Shown in pieces: positions 1-6,420 of a stretch of DNA of 26,511 nucleotides. This stretch comes from CAYONM01 sp964405325 (GTDB lineage Bacteria; Planctomycetota; UBA11346): contig CAYONM010000026.1 in NCBI GenBank assembly GCA_964405325.1, forward strand, positions 1 to 26,511, written 5' to 3'. A program made the translations under genes and the position numbers. Below the pieces are notes generated by a model. The model searched no databases. It saw only the letters and a program-made list of their open reading frames with translations, and was not told where the DNA came from. Each line of letters begins with the position of its first letter. Within the stretch, counting starts at the first letter, position 1.

Positions 1-688
1 GAAAACCGGGATCGCGTGGGTCGGGTGTGCGCGCCAGGCAATAGGCGGATACGTGTCGGCAGCCGCCTTCACGTAGGCAGCGGGCGACGGCCTGGAGGGT
101 GCTGCCGGTGGTCAGGATGTCGTCGACCAGCAGCACGCGTTCTGGCACTGGGCCACGACACGCGAACGTCTGGCGGAGGTTTTGTCGTCGCTCGCGTTCG
201 CGAAGCTGGTGCTGGGGCATCGGGGTGCGCAGGTAGCAGACCAGTTGGCGACAGGGGCGCTGGTGGGTACGTGCCAGTTGGCGGCACAAGTGACTGGCGA
301 GATGCGGCTTGGGACGGCCACCGCGTTTGGCTGGTGGTACCGGGCAGAGCACGGCATCAGCCGGCGGTGCGGGCAGGTGCTGCAGCAGGCTTACCAGGGC
401 TCGGATGGCACCGGTGCAGCCGCGGTCCTTGGCGGCGTGGACCAGGGTGGTCAGGTTGTCGCGGTAGGCCCACGTGACGCTGATGGCCTGAAGGCCGTCC
501 AGGCCTCGACCCTGACAACGGACGCAGGGCTGGCTGGTCTCCGGCAGGGGGGTGGCGCAGCGCGGACAGGGCCGGGTGATGGGAACCAGCCGTTCGTGGC
601 ATGCCTGGCAGAGCTCGGCACCAGGCTCCTCGCCACAGGCCGGACAGACCGCTGGCAGCAGCAGATCCAGCAGTCCGGCCAGCGTCAT
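1..688 (-). CDS. comF: ComF family phosphoribosyltransferase-like protein (3' end off the window)
   Basis: This reading frame is open to the left edge of the window, giving 229 codons without a stop. An N-terminal zinc ribbon is visible: CPACGEE, then CQAC, CPRC and CVRC pairs within the first 60 residues. Towards the C terminus comes the type I phosphoribosyltransferase signature, LLVDDILTTGST, preceded by the ComF-typical stretch of Arg and Gln residues (RERERRQNLR). ComF proteins are needed for DNA uptake in naturally competent bacteria and are widespread in others, where their exact reaction is unclear. The ATG at 688-686 was chosen because the protein then starts with a short hydrophobic helix directly before the first zinc pair, as in the family. 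There is no clear Shine-Dalgarno site before it; a mini-ORF overlaps it as ATGA. It lies downstream of the LOG gene on the same strand. The family call is firm; the last few residues are missing. Confidence 0.9.
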   Translation of the reverse strand, partial: MTLAGLLDLLLPAVCPACGEEPGAELCQACHERLVPITRPCPRCATPLPETSQPCVRCQGRGLDGLQAISVTWAYRDNLTTLVHAAKDRGCTGAIRALVSLLQHLPAPPADAVLCPVPPAKRGGRPKPHLASHLCRQLARTHQRPCRQLVCYLRTPMPQHQLRERERRQNLRQTFACRGPVPERVLLVDDILTTGSTLQAVARCLREGGCRHVSAYCLARTPDPRDPGF

Positions 689-753
689 GTTGCCGCGGGC
701 TTGGTCAGGTCGGTGGGCATTGCTTGGAGCGCCGTCACGTCGCTTCCTTCCAT
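685..753 (-). CDS. possible 17-22 codon leader ORF overlapping the comF start
   Basis: A short frame begins with ATG at 753-751, or with GTG at 738-736, and ends in a TGA that shares ATGA with the comF start codon. The GTG has an AAGGA-like ribosome site about six bases upstream, whereas comF itself has none. Reinitiation from this mini-ORF could therefore drive comF translation. The peptide has no recognisable motif. A chance overlap is quite possible. Confidence 0.2.
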   Translation of the reverse strand: MEGSDVTALQAMPTDLTKPAAT

Positions 754-778
754 GGTCAGCAAGCCCCACTGAGGCGGA

Positions 779-1495
779 TTACAGGTCGTTGAGTTTCAGC
801 CCGAGGCTGTCGTCATTGGGGCAGAGTCCGGTCAGGGCTTCCATGACCTGCTCGGGTGTGTCGCACAGGGTGAACAGGTCGACATCGCCAGGGGAAATAT
901 AGCGGCATTCCCGCTCCATGGTTTGCCGCAGCCAATCCAAAAGGCCGCTCCAGAAGCCGGAATCGTACAGGATGATCGGCATCGGCTTGATCTTGTGGGT
1001 TTGGACCAGGGTGATGGTTTCGAACATCTCGTCCAAAGTGCCGAAGCCACCGGGCATGATCACGATGGCACAGGTGTTCTTCAGGAACATCACTTTGCGA
1101 ACGAAGAAGTAATGGAAGTTCACTTCCTTGGTGATGAAGGGATTGCCGCGTTGCTCGAAGGGGAGTTCGATGGTCAGGCCGATGCTCGTGCCCTTGGCGG
1201 CGTGCGCACCCTTGTTGCCGGCTTCCATGATGCCGGGGCCGCCGCCGGTGATCACCGGGAAGCCGCGCTTGGCGCAACCGGCGGCGATTTCCTCAGCAGC
1301 CTGGTAGTGGGGGTGGTCTGGCCTGGTGCGGGCCGAGCCGAACACCCCGACGGTGCGCGGCTCGGTCGCCAGTGCTTCGAAGCCGCGGGCAAACTCGCCC
1401 ATGATACGAAACATGCGCCATGCGTTGCTCTCGTTGACGCCGCCCATCGAGTTCTCGTTGACGCCGCCCATCGGGCGTTGCTGATCGTCGGCCAT
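779..1495 (-). CDS. LOG family protein (TIGR00730-type nucleotide 5'-monophosphate phosphoribohydrolase)
   Basis: The 238-residue protein carries the two LOG/lysine-decarboxylase-like signatures: GGGPGIME at about residues 84-91, and PGGFGTLDE at about 148-156 with the catalytic Glu. The Arg-Lys pair of FFVRK lies at about 133-134. Family members cleave the N-glycosidic bond of nucleoside monophosphates, releasing a free base and ribose 5-phosphate; some activate cytokinins, and the bacterial role is often nucleotide salvage. The start at 1495 follows a strong GGAGGAAAAA ribosome site. The frame stays open for 61 more codons upstream, but nothing there looks like the family. The N terminus holds an exact 8-residue tandem duplication (MGGVNENS / MGGVNESN), absent from typical members and outside the Rossmann core. 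comF follows 90 bases downstream on the same strand. The family assignment is firm; the substrate is unknown. Confidence 0.92.
   Translation of the reverse strand: MADDQQRPMGGVNENSMGGVNESNAWRMFRIMGEFARGFEALATEPRTVGVFGSARTRPDHPHYQAAEEIAAGCAKRGFPVITGGGPGIMEAGNKGAHAAKGTSIGLTIELPFEQRGNPFITKEVNFHYFFVRKVMFLKNTCAIVIMPGGFGTLDEMFETITLVQTHKIKPMPIILYDSGFWSGLLDWLRQTMERECRYISPGDVDLFTLCDTPEQVMEALTGLCPNDDSLGLKLNDL
1430..1473. repeat. in-frame 24-bp tandem duplication inside the LOG gene
   Basis: The 20-mer CTCGTTGACGCCGCCCATCG occurs exactly at 1430-1449 and again at 1454-1473, a period of 24 bases or eight codons. It adds one extra copy of the MGGVNE motif to the N-terminal tail of the LOG protein. The perfect identity suggests a recent slippage event. 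Confidence 0.85.
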
Positions 1496-1670
1496 GCAGT
1501 TTTTCCTCCGAGGAAGGGCCATGGTAAGGCTTCCGCAAACAGCGCAAACCAAGCCCTGGTTGCCCTTGCAGGGCCGCTCAAAGCTCTGAGGTCGGCAGGC
1601 GCTCATTGCTCCAAGAGGAGGCCTCCTTACCAGCAGGACCACTTCCCGTTCAAGCCATAGAACCTGATTT

Positions 1671-1753
1671 TCTCTCACAGAGGCACGGAGGCACGGAGAA
1701 AAAGGCTGTTTTTGGGGCTCTTTCTCCGTGTTCTCCGCGCCTTTGTGAGAGAC
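1671..1753. repeat. REP-like imperfect inverted repeat (CACAGAGGCACGGAG type)
   Basis: The left arm at about 1671-1702 begins TCTCTCACAGAGGCACGG and ends GGAGAAA. The right arm at about 1721-1752 is its near-exact reverse complement, ending CTTTGTGAGAGA. About 18 bases separate them. The left arm has an internal near-repeat of GGCACGGA. Intergenic palindromes built from such degenerate CGCAGAG or CACGGAG units are known from many bacterial genomes. The whole could fold into a long hairpin of about 30 bp. Confidence 0.75.
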
Positions 1754-1783
1754 ACCATGAGGCGATGGCGGGATTGGGGAGGA

Positions 1784-1800
1784 GTAGCTGCGTCAGCTAC
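1784..1800. other. perfect 7-bp hairpin followed by GATTTT
   Basis: GTAGCTG and CAGCTAC form a perfect stem around a CGT loop, followed on the plus strand by GATTTTCC. It resembles a weak plus-strand terminator, but no plus-strand gene ends nearby. It may be the edge of the adjacent REP-like element. Confidence 0.35.
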
Positions 1801-1871
1801 GATTTTCCGGTATGGTCTTTTCTGAACAGCCCTTACAGATACTTTTGACTGGCCCTGGTTGCCCTTGTGCC

Positions 1872-2003
1872 TGTCCAGGTGTGTGTGTGTGTCCACTCCA
1901 GGTGTGTGTGTGTCCACTCCAGGTGTGTCCAGGGTCCGGTCCAGAGTGGTCCAGAGTGTGGTCCAGCGCGTAGGTGTGTGCGTCCCGTCCAGCGCGTCCA
2001 ACG
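1872..2003. repeat. nested GTCCA minisatellite
   Basis: Units of about 21 bp (GTCCACTCCAGGTGTGTGTG) recur two and a half times, with GT runs of variable length. Two copies of a 10-bp unit GGTCCAGAGT follow, then two spaced copies of GTCCAGCGCG. The core GTCCA or GTCCG occurs about ten times in 130 bases. This is slippage-prone, noncoding DNA; the open frames across it are by-products of the repeat. Confidence 0.8.
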
Positions 2004-2077
2004 TCCCCGCAACGCATGATGGTTGAGGTGAGGAGCCGGAGCCTGGCAGGCGGGTGTGACGGACGTCGCGAGGGGCA

Positions 2078-2093
2078 GGCCCCCGCTGGGGCC
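2078..2093 (-). terminator. GC hairpin after trkH
   Basis: A perfect six-pair stem, GGCCCC/GGGGCC with a four-base loop, lies 8 bases beyond the trkH stop on the transcribed strand. No U-run follows, so it is only a candidate intrinsic terminator or 3' stabilising hairpin for the hydrolase-trkA-trkH operon. Confidence 0.35.
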
Positions 2094-2101
2094 GTACCGA
2101 T

Positions 2102-3613
2102 TCAATTCTTCGACCAATGTCCCGGATGGAGGGCGATCAGGACGCCGAAGAATTCCAGGCGACCCAAGAGCATCAGGAAAATGGAAACGGTCAGGGACGC
2201 ATCGTCGAAGATCCCAAAGTTCTTTGACGAGCCGATGGCGCCGATACCCGGACCCATGTTGGAGAGTGCGCTCAGACTGGCACTGGTGGCGACATCGTGT
2301 TGATGGCCCAGCCAGGCAAATGCTGCGGTGCCGGCCAACCAGAAGATGGCGAAGATCAGCACGAAGGCGAAGACCTGCAAGATCGTGCGGTCCTTCAGTG
2401 GTTGGCCATCGATCGTCACTGGTGTGATGCGGGCCGGCTCCATGAAGCGACGCAGTTCACGACGAGCTGCCAACCAGGCGATGACCAGGCGCACCACCTT
2501 GATGCCGCCTGCGGTGGAGCCGGCGCAGCCGCCGATGATCATGCAGAGCAATAGGATCAGACGGGCGCCATCGGGCCAGCCATCCCAGCCGAGCCCAACG
2601 GTGTCGTAGCCGGTGCCGAAGCCCGTGGAGGTGCACAGGCTCACGGTTTGGAACAGGGTATCTCGCAACAGGTCGTGCAGATGGCCCTCGTACAGCTGCG
2701 AATGCGTGCCCAAGGACAGGATCAGCAGCACCCAGGCGGTGAGGACCATGCCCAGGAAAACTTTGGTTTCGGTGGATTGCAAGAGCCGTAGCGGCCGGCC
2801 GCGGGCAGCGGTGATCAGGAGCGAGAAATTGAGCCCGGCCGTCAGCATGCCGAAGATGATGAACCATTCCGCCGCCGCTGATCCCAGGCCTTCAATCGAA
2901 TTATCGTAGGTGGAGAAGCCGCCAGTAGAGACGGTAGCGAAGCTGTGGCAGATGGCGTCATACCAACCGATGCCGCACAGCCACAGGCCAACGACGCCCA
3001 CCAGGGTGAGAATGGCATAAAAGCCCAGCAGGATCCGAGCCGTGTTCGCGATGCGTGGTGCCAGGCGGTCGGCACTCAGGCCGGGTACCTCGGCCCGGTA
3101 CATCTGGAAGCCGGAGCCGCCTACCAGCAGGGGGATCAGTGCGATGGAGATGACGACAATGCCGATGCCCCCGATCCAGTGCAGGATCGCCCGCCACAAC
3201 CGGACGCTCTGGCTCAGCTGCTCGATGGCGATACCGAAGCTCTGTTCACCGATCTGATAGCCGCCGTAGATGGACGATCCAGTGGTGGTGAGGCCGCTCA
3301 TGGCTTCGAACCAGGCCTGCATGAAGCGGGTGCCGGGCGCACCCAACCAGAAACCGAAGCTGGCGACCAGGCTGATGGCCAGCCAGCACAGGGTGGTCAC
3401 GGCCATGCCTTCCTTGATGCCCATCTGCTCAGCACGGCCTTTGCGCCCGATCAGGAATAGGATCAGACCCGAGCCCAACGCCAGCAGGATGACCGCCCAC
3501 CAGGGGCGTAGGCTTTCACCATCGAACCAGGCGACGATCAGGGGTGCAAAGCCGATACCGGCCAATGCCAGCAGGAAGCCGCCAAGGGCTTTGGCAATGA
3601 TGTTGCGGTTAAT
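2102..3613 (-). CDS. trkH: TrkH family potassium uptake channel subunit
   Basis: This integral membrane protein forms the K+ pathway gated by TrkA. Its four pore-loop segments are visible in order: GLTTTGSS, FATVSTGGFST, LCTSTGFGTGY and SNMGPGIGAIG, separated by about ten hydrophobic helices. Length is about 503 residues with the start chosen here, normal for TrkH. Start choice: the first ordinary start codon is a TTG at 3565, but that would cut the first membrane helix in half. An ATT at 3613-3611 overlaps the trkA stop as ATTAA, is preceded by AAGGGG at seven bases, and restores a full first helix (IIAKALGGFLLALAGIGF). I therefore favour the rare ATT start, with TTG 3565 (487 residues) as the conventional alternative. 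It is the last gene of an overlapping operon with trkA and a hydrolase. The function is firm, the start is not. Confidence 0.92.
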   Translation of the reverse strand: MNRNIIAKALGGFLLALAGIGFAPLIVAWFDGESLRPWWAVILLALGSGLILFLIGRKGRAEQMGIKEGMAVTTLCWLAISLVASFGFWLGAPGTRFMQAWFEAMSGLTTTGSSIYGGYQIGEQSFGIAIEQLSQSVRLWRAILHWIGGIGIVVISIALIPLLVGGSGFQMYRAEVPGLSADRLAPRIANTARILLGFYAILTLVGVVGLWLCGIGWYDAICHSFATVSTGGFSTYDNSIEGLGSAAAEWFIIFGMLTAGLNFSLLITAARGRPLRLLQSTETKVFLGMVLTAWVLLILSLGTHSQLYEGHLHDLLRDTLFQTVSLCTSTGFGTGYDTVGLGWDGWPDGARLILLLCMIIGGCAGSTAGGIKVVRLVIAWLAARRELRRFMEPARITPVTIDGQPLKDRTILQVFAFVLIFAIFWLAGTAAFAWLGHQHDVATSASLSALSNMGPGIGAIGSSKNFGIFDDASLTVSIFLMLLGRLEFFGVLIALHPGHWSKN

Positions 3614-4970
3614 GGCTCGGCCCCTTGCGGAACAGGGCCTCCACCACGCGTAATTTATTCGTCGGCATCAATACCAGCACACGGTCTTCACCGCGAATCT
3701 GGAAAAATCCGCCGGGAATGAACATTTCGCGGCGACGCACAACCGCCAGGACCAGCACGCTCTTAGGCAAGGACAGGTCCTTGATGAGGCTGAGGGTGAT
3801 GGGGCTCTCGTCGTCGGCACGCAATTCCAGCACTTCGGTATCTTCGCCCATCAGCTTAAAGCCGTGCAGCACCTGCCGGGAACGTAGGTGCCGTAGGATG
3901 GACGAGATCGCCAGCTGGCGAGGATTGACCACGACGTCAAAGTCGATGCTCTCGACGATGTCGACGTAGTGCTGCTGGTTGATTTGGACAATGGGACGAC
4001 CGCGTCCGTATTTGCGATACAGCAGAGCGCCGGTGAGGTTGGACTCGTCGTTGTCCGACAGGGCGATGAAGAAATCGGCGGTTTCGACATGCACGCGCTG
4101 TAACAGATCCAGGTCGGTCACCCGGCCGCAGTGCACCGCTACACCCTTGGCGTCCAGTTGTTCGGCAGCGGCCTGGGCGCGCTGTTCGTCGGCATCGATC
4201 AGCACCACATGCAGGCCATGTTCCCGCAGGCGTCCGGCCAGCATCGTGCCGGCGATGCCGGCGCCGTAGATCAGCACTTTGCTCGCCGGTCGGACGCTGG
4301 GATCGAAGGCTGGTGCGATGCGACTCAGATCTTTCGGGTCACAGACCAGATAGACGGTGTCGCCGATGCGGAGGCGGGTATTGCCATCGGGAATCAGGAT
4401 CTGGCCGCCACGGCGTATGGCGGCGATCAGGTGTTCGGCCTGCAGCTGAGGCTTGACCGTGCGCAGGGTTTCGTCAACCAACGGGCTCTCTTCGGTGACC
4501 AGCAGAGCTCGGATCACCACCCGGCCGTGCTCGAAATCGATGGCCTCGCGAGCACCGGGGCAGTGCACGAGTTTTTCCAGCTGGTCGACGGTAATGCCTT
4601 CGGGGGAGATCACCTGATCGATGCCGAAATGCGCTGGCGGCACCGGGCCATCGGGGTCCGAGAATTCGGGCATGCGCAGGCGGGCCAATTTCCGTGGCAC
4701 ACCGTAAAAACTGGCCAGTTGGCAGATGGCCATGTTCAGGCTGTCGGAATTGGTGACCGCCACCACCAGGTCGGTGTGGCGAATACCAATATCTTCCAGT
4801 ACCAGGGGTGAAAGCGCGTTGCCTTGCACCAATTGACAATCAACTTGGTTTTCCAGAGCATCAAGCTTGTCGCGATCGGGATCGACCAACACCAGGTCCT
4901 GACCTTCGCGCACCAGGGCCGAGGCCAAATGGTTGCCGATGGTCCCTGCGCCAGCGATCAGCACGCGCAT
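3609..4970 (-). CDS. trkA: Trk system potassium transporter regulatory subunit TrkA
   Basis: The 453-residue protein has two tandem RCK units, as in full-length TrkA. Each NAD-binding half shows a Rossmann loop: GAGTIG near residue 7 with an acidic VDPD at the end of strand 2, and GAGIAG near residue 238 with IDADEQ. Each is followed by a C-terminal ligand-binding subdomain. TrkA sits on the cytoplasmic face of TrkH and gates K+ uptake in response to nucleotides. The ATG at 4970 shares one base with the stop of the upstream hydrolase (TGATG). Its own stop overlaps the presumed trkH start, so the three genes are translationally coupled. No truncation or unusual residue is evident. Confidence 0.95.
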   Translation of the reverse strand: MRVLIAGAGTIGNHLASALVREGQDLVLVDPDRDKLDALENQVDCQLVQGNALSPLVLEDIGIRHTDLVVAVTNSDSLNMAICQLASFYGVPRKLARLRMPEFSDPDGPVPPAHFGIDQVISPEGITVDQLEKLVHCPGAREAIDFEHGRVVIRALLVTEESPLVDETLRTVKPQLQAEHLIAAIRRGGQILIPDGNTRLRIGDTVYLVCDPKDLSRIAPAFDPSVRPASKVLIYGAGIAGTMLAGRLREHGLHVVLIDADEQRAQAAAEQLDAKGVAVHCGRVTDLDLLQRVHVETADFFIALSDNDESNLTGALLYRKYGRGRPIVQINQQHYVDIVESIDFDVVVNPRQLAISSILRHLRSRQVLHGFKLMGEDTEVLELRADDESPITLSLIKDLSLPKSVLVLAVVRRREMFIPGGFFQIRGEDRVLVLMPTNKLRVVEALFRKGPSH

Positions 4971-5545
4971 CAGCGCACCAGCCTGGACAGGGCCTTGAAG
5001 CGGTCACCCTCAGCAAAGCGTTGCCAGCGGAACAGGACGGTTTCCACCGGCACGACCAGAGCTCCCAGATCGCGCATGGCTTGCCGTGCCCAATCGGCAT
5101 TTTCGCGTACGCGACTGTCCACCGCATCGGCGCAGACCGTGACCCGGTAGCCATGACGGATGGCGTCGGCAACCGTGCTCAGGACACAGATATGGGCTTC
5201 GATACCAGCGATGATCAACTCGTCGCGATCCATTTCCGCCAGTTGTTGACGAAGCACCTCGTCATCCAGCAAGCTGAATGCGACCTTGTCATAGGTGGTG
5301 GCCGAGGGGGCGGCTTCGCGTAGGTGCGGCAGGGTATCGCCGAGGCCCTTGGGATATTGTCGGGAGATCAGGGTCGGGGTGCCCAGTAGTTCGGCACCGG
5401 CGAGTAGGGTGCGGCAGGCGGTGCCTACTGGTTGATCCGGGGCGATGGATCCAATTGCGGACAGGAAGCGTTCCTGCACGTCGACCAGAAGGACCGCGCA
5501 GCGGTCGGCTTGGCATTCGAATATCGGCATGGCGGACTCGATCAT
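4970..5545 (-). CDS. isochorismatase family (cysteine) hydrolase
   Basis: The 191-residue protein has the catalytic triad of the family: Asp22 in LLVDVQERF, Lys87 in YDKVAF, and the nucleophile Cys120 in AGIEAHICV. The short length and the sequence around the Cys resemble the stand-alone hydrolases of the YcaC type, whose substrates are mostly unknown, rather than siderophore isochorismatases. It is the first gene of an operon with trkA and trkH, with a one-base overlap, so a link to potassium or osmotic stress is possible but not shown. ATG 5545 was used; Met6 is an alternative, and neither has a strong ribosome site. A TATAAT box about 30 bases upstream lies inside a palindrome. Confidence 0.9.
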   Translation of the reverse strand: MIESAMPIFECQADRCAVLLVDVQERFLSAIGSIAPDQPVGTACRTLLAGAELLGTPTLISRQYPKGLGDTLPHLREAAPSATTYDKVAFSLLDDEVLRQQLAEMDRDELIIAGIEAHICVLSTVADAIRHGYRVTVCADAVDSRVRENADWARQAMRDLGALVVPVETVLFRWQRFAEGDRFKALSRLVR

Positions 5546-5566
5546 GGGAGAAATTCAATGTTGTTA

Positions 5567-5587
5567 AATGACAATTATAGTGTCGTT
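5567..5587 (-). promoter_or_regulatory. -10 box within an imperfect palindrome upstream of the hydrolase-trkAH operon
   Basis: On the minus strand a perfect TATAAT (5579-5574) sits at the centre of the inverted repeat AACGACA-N7-TGTCATT, with six of seven arm positions matching. The -35 region at the right distance is poor (TGATCA, three of six). A weak -35 with a palindrome over the -10 is the usual layout of a promoter controlled by a dimeric regulator. The regulator cannot be named. Confidence 0.45.
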
Positions 5588-5649
5588 ATTTTGCGGTGAT
5601 CATGCGTGGTCGGGAAGTCGTCGGCATGCCTAGGACGACCTCGAGCGCA

Positions 5650-6417
5650 TTACCCGACATTCCCGACACGGGTCAGGCCCACCGTAATGTTGTCGATACC
5701 ACCTCGCTCATTGGCCTCGTCGATACAGGTCATGCAGGCGCTGGTCAGGTCGTGGTGGTGGCTGTTGATGATCTCCAGCAATTCCTGGTTGGTCAACATG
5801 TCGGTCAGCCCGTCAGAGCAGAGCAGATAGATGTCGCCAGCGCACAGTTCCTCGATCAGGATGTCGACGGTGATGTGCTCCATGCCCAGCGCTCGGGTCA
5901 GGATGCTGGCCAGCATCATCGCCTCTTCGCTTTCGGGATCGAGGGTGCCGGCACGGATCCGCTCGGCCACCAGGGTGTGATCCTCATTCAGCTGTTCGAT
6001 GGTGCCATCGCAGATCCGGTAGATGCGGCTATCGCCGACATGACCGAACACTACGCGATCGTTCATATAAACCGCAGCGGCAATGGTGGTGCCCATGTCC
6101 TGCAGGCCGCGTTTTTCGCGGGCCATGGACAAGATCTGGTCGTTGGCTTCGAAGATCGCATGCTTCATGGCGTCGATCACTTGCTCTTCATCGAGCCAGT
6201 CGTTCTCGCGCAGCATGCGCAGGCGGGTGTTGACCACCTGCATCGCCAGTTCCGAGGCGATGTGACCGCCAGCGTGGCCGCCCATGCCGTCGCAGACCAG
6301 CATGACCCGGTCTTCGGGTGCGTAGTACATGGCGTCTTCGTTGTGCTCGCGCACCAGACCTTTGTGGGTCAGTGCCGCCATCTGATAGGAGAATTGTGGA
6401 GGAGTGGTGTGCGGCAT
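5650..6417 (-). CDS. PP2C family Ser/Thr protein phosphatase (PrpC/Stp type)
   Basis: The 255-residue protein is a single PP2C domain of the usual bacterial length. Metal-binding motifs are complete: VREHNEDA (Asp28), VCDGMGGHAGG (Asp43), GHVGDSRIYR, CSDGLTD (Asp202) and GIDNITV (Asp242). Such cytoplasmic, Mg/Mn-dependent enzymes remove phosphate from Ser and Thr, usually opposing PknB-type kinases. The ATG at 6417 lies three bases after the stop of the SpoIIE-type phosphatase gene, so the two phosphatases form an operon. A natural opposing enzyme is the membrane kinase at 17509-20358, although it is 11 kb away. Confidence 0.95.
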   Translation of the reverse strand: MPHTTPPQFSYQMAALTHKGLVREHNEDAMYYAPEDRVMLVCDGMGGHAGGHIASELAMQVVNTRLRMLRENDWLDEEQVIDAMKHAIFEANDQILSMAREKRGLQDMGTTIAAAVYMNDRVVFGHVGDSRIYRICDGTIEQLNEDHTLVAERIRAGTLDPESEEAMMLASILTRALGMEHITVDILIEELCAGDIYLLCSDGLTDMLTNQELLEIINSHHHDLTSACMTCIDEANERGGIDNITVGLTRVGNVG

Positions 6418-6420
6418 GGC

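Larger units (their letters stand above)
1496..2101. other. 606-bp repeat-rich spacer without a convincing gene
   Basis: The spacer between the LOG start and the trkH stop contains a REP-like inverted repeat (1671-1753), a short perfect hairpin (1784-1800), a minisatellite (1872-2003) and a GC hairpin beside trkH (2078-2093). Open frames here on the minus strand overlap each other in all phases. They encode only the low-complexity translation of the tandem repeat (His-Thr and Trp-Thr runs), so I call no gene. A 16-mer, GCCCTGGTTGCCCTTG, occurs at 1553-1568 and again at 1852-1867, bracketing the inverted repeat. Confidence 0.7.

Noticed and set aside
1675..2117. Several overlapping minus-strand open frames of 74-108 codons
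   Set aside because: They are low-complexity translations of the GTCCA minisatellite and REP-like repeat in all phases, with no ribosome site or family signal.
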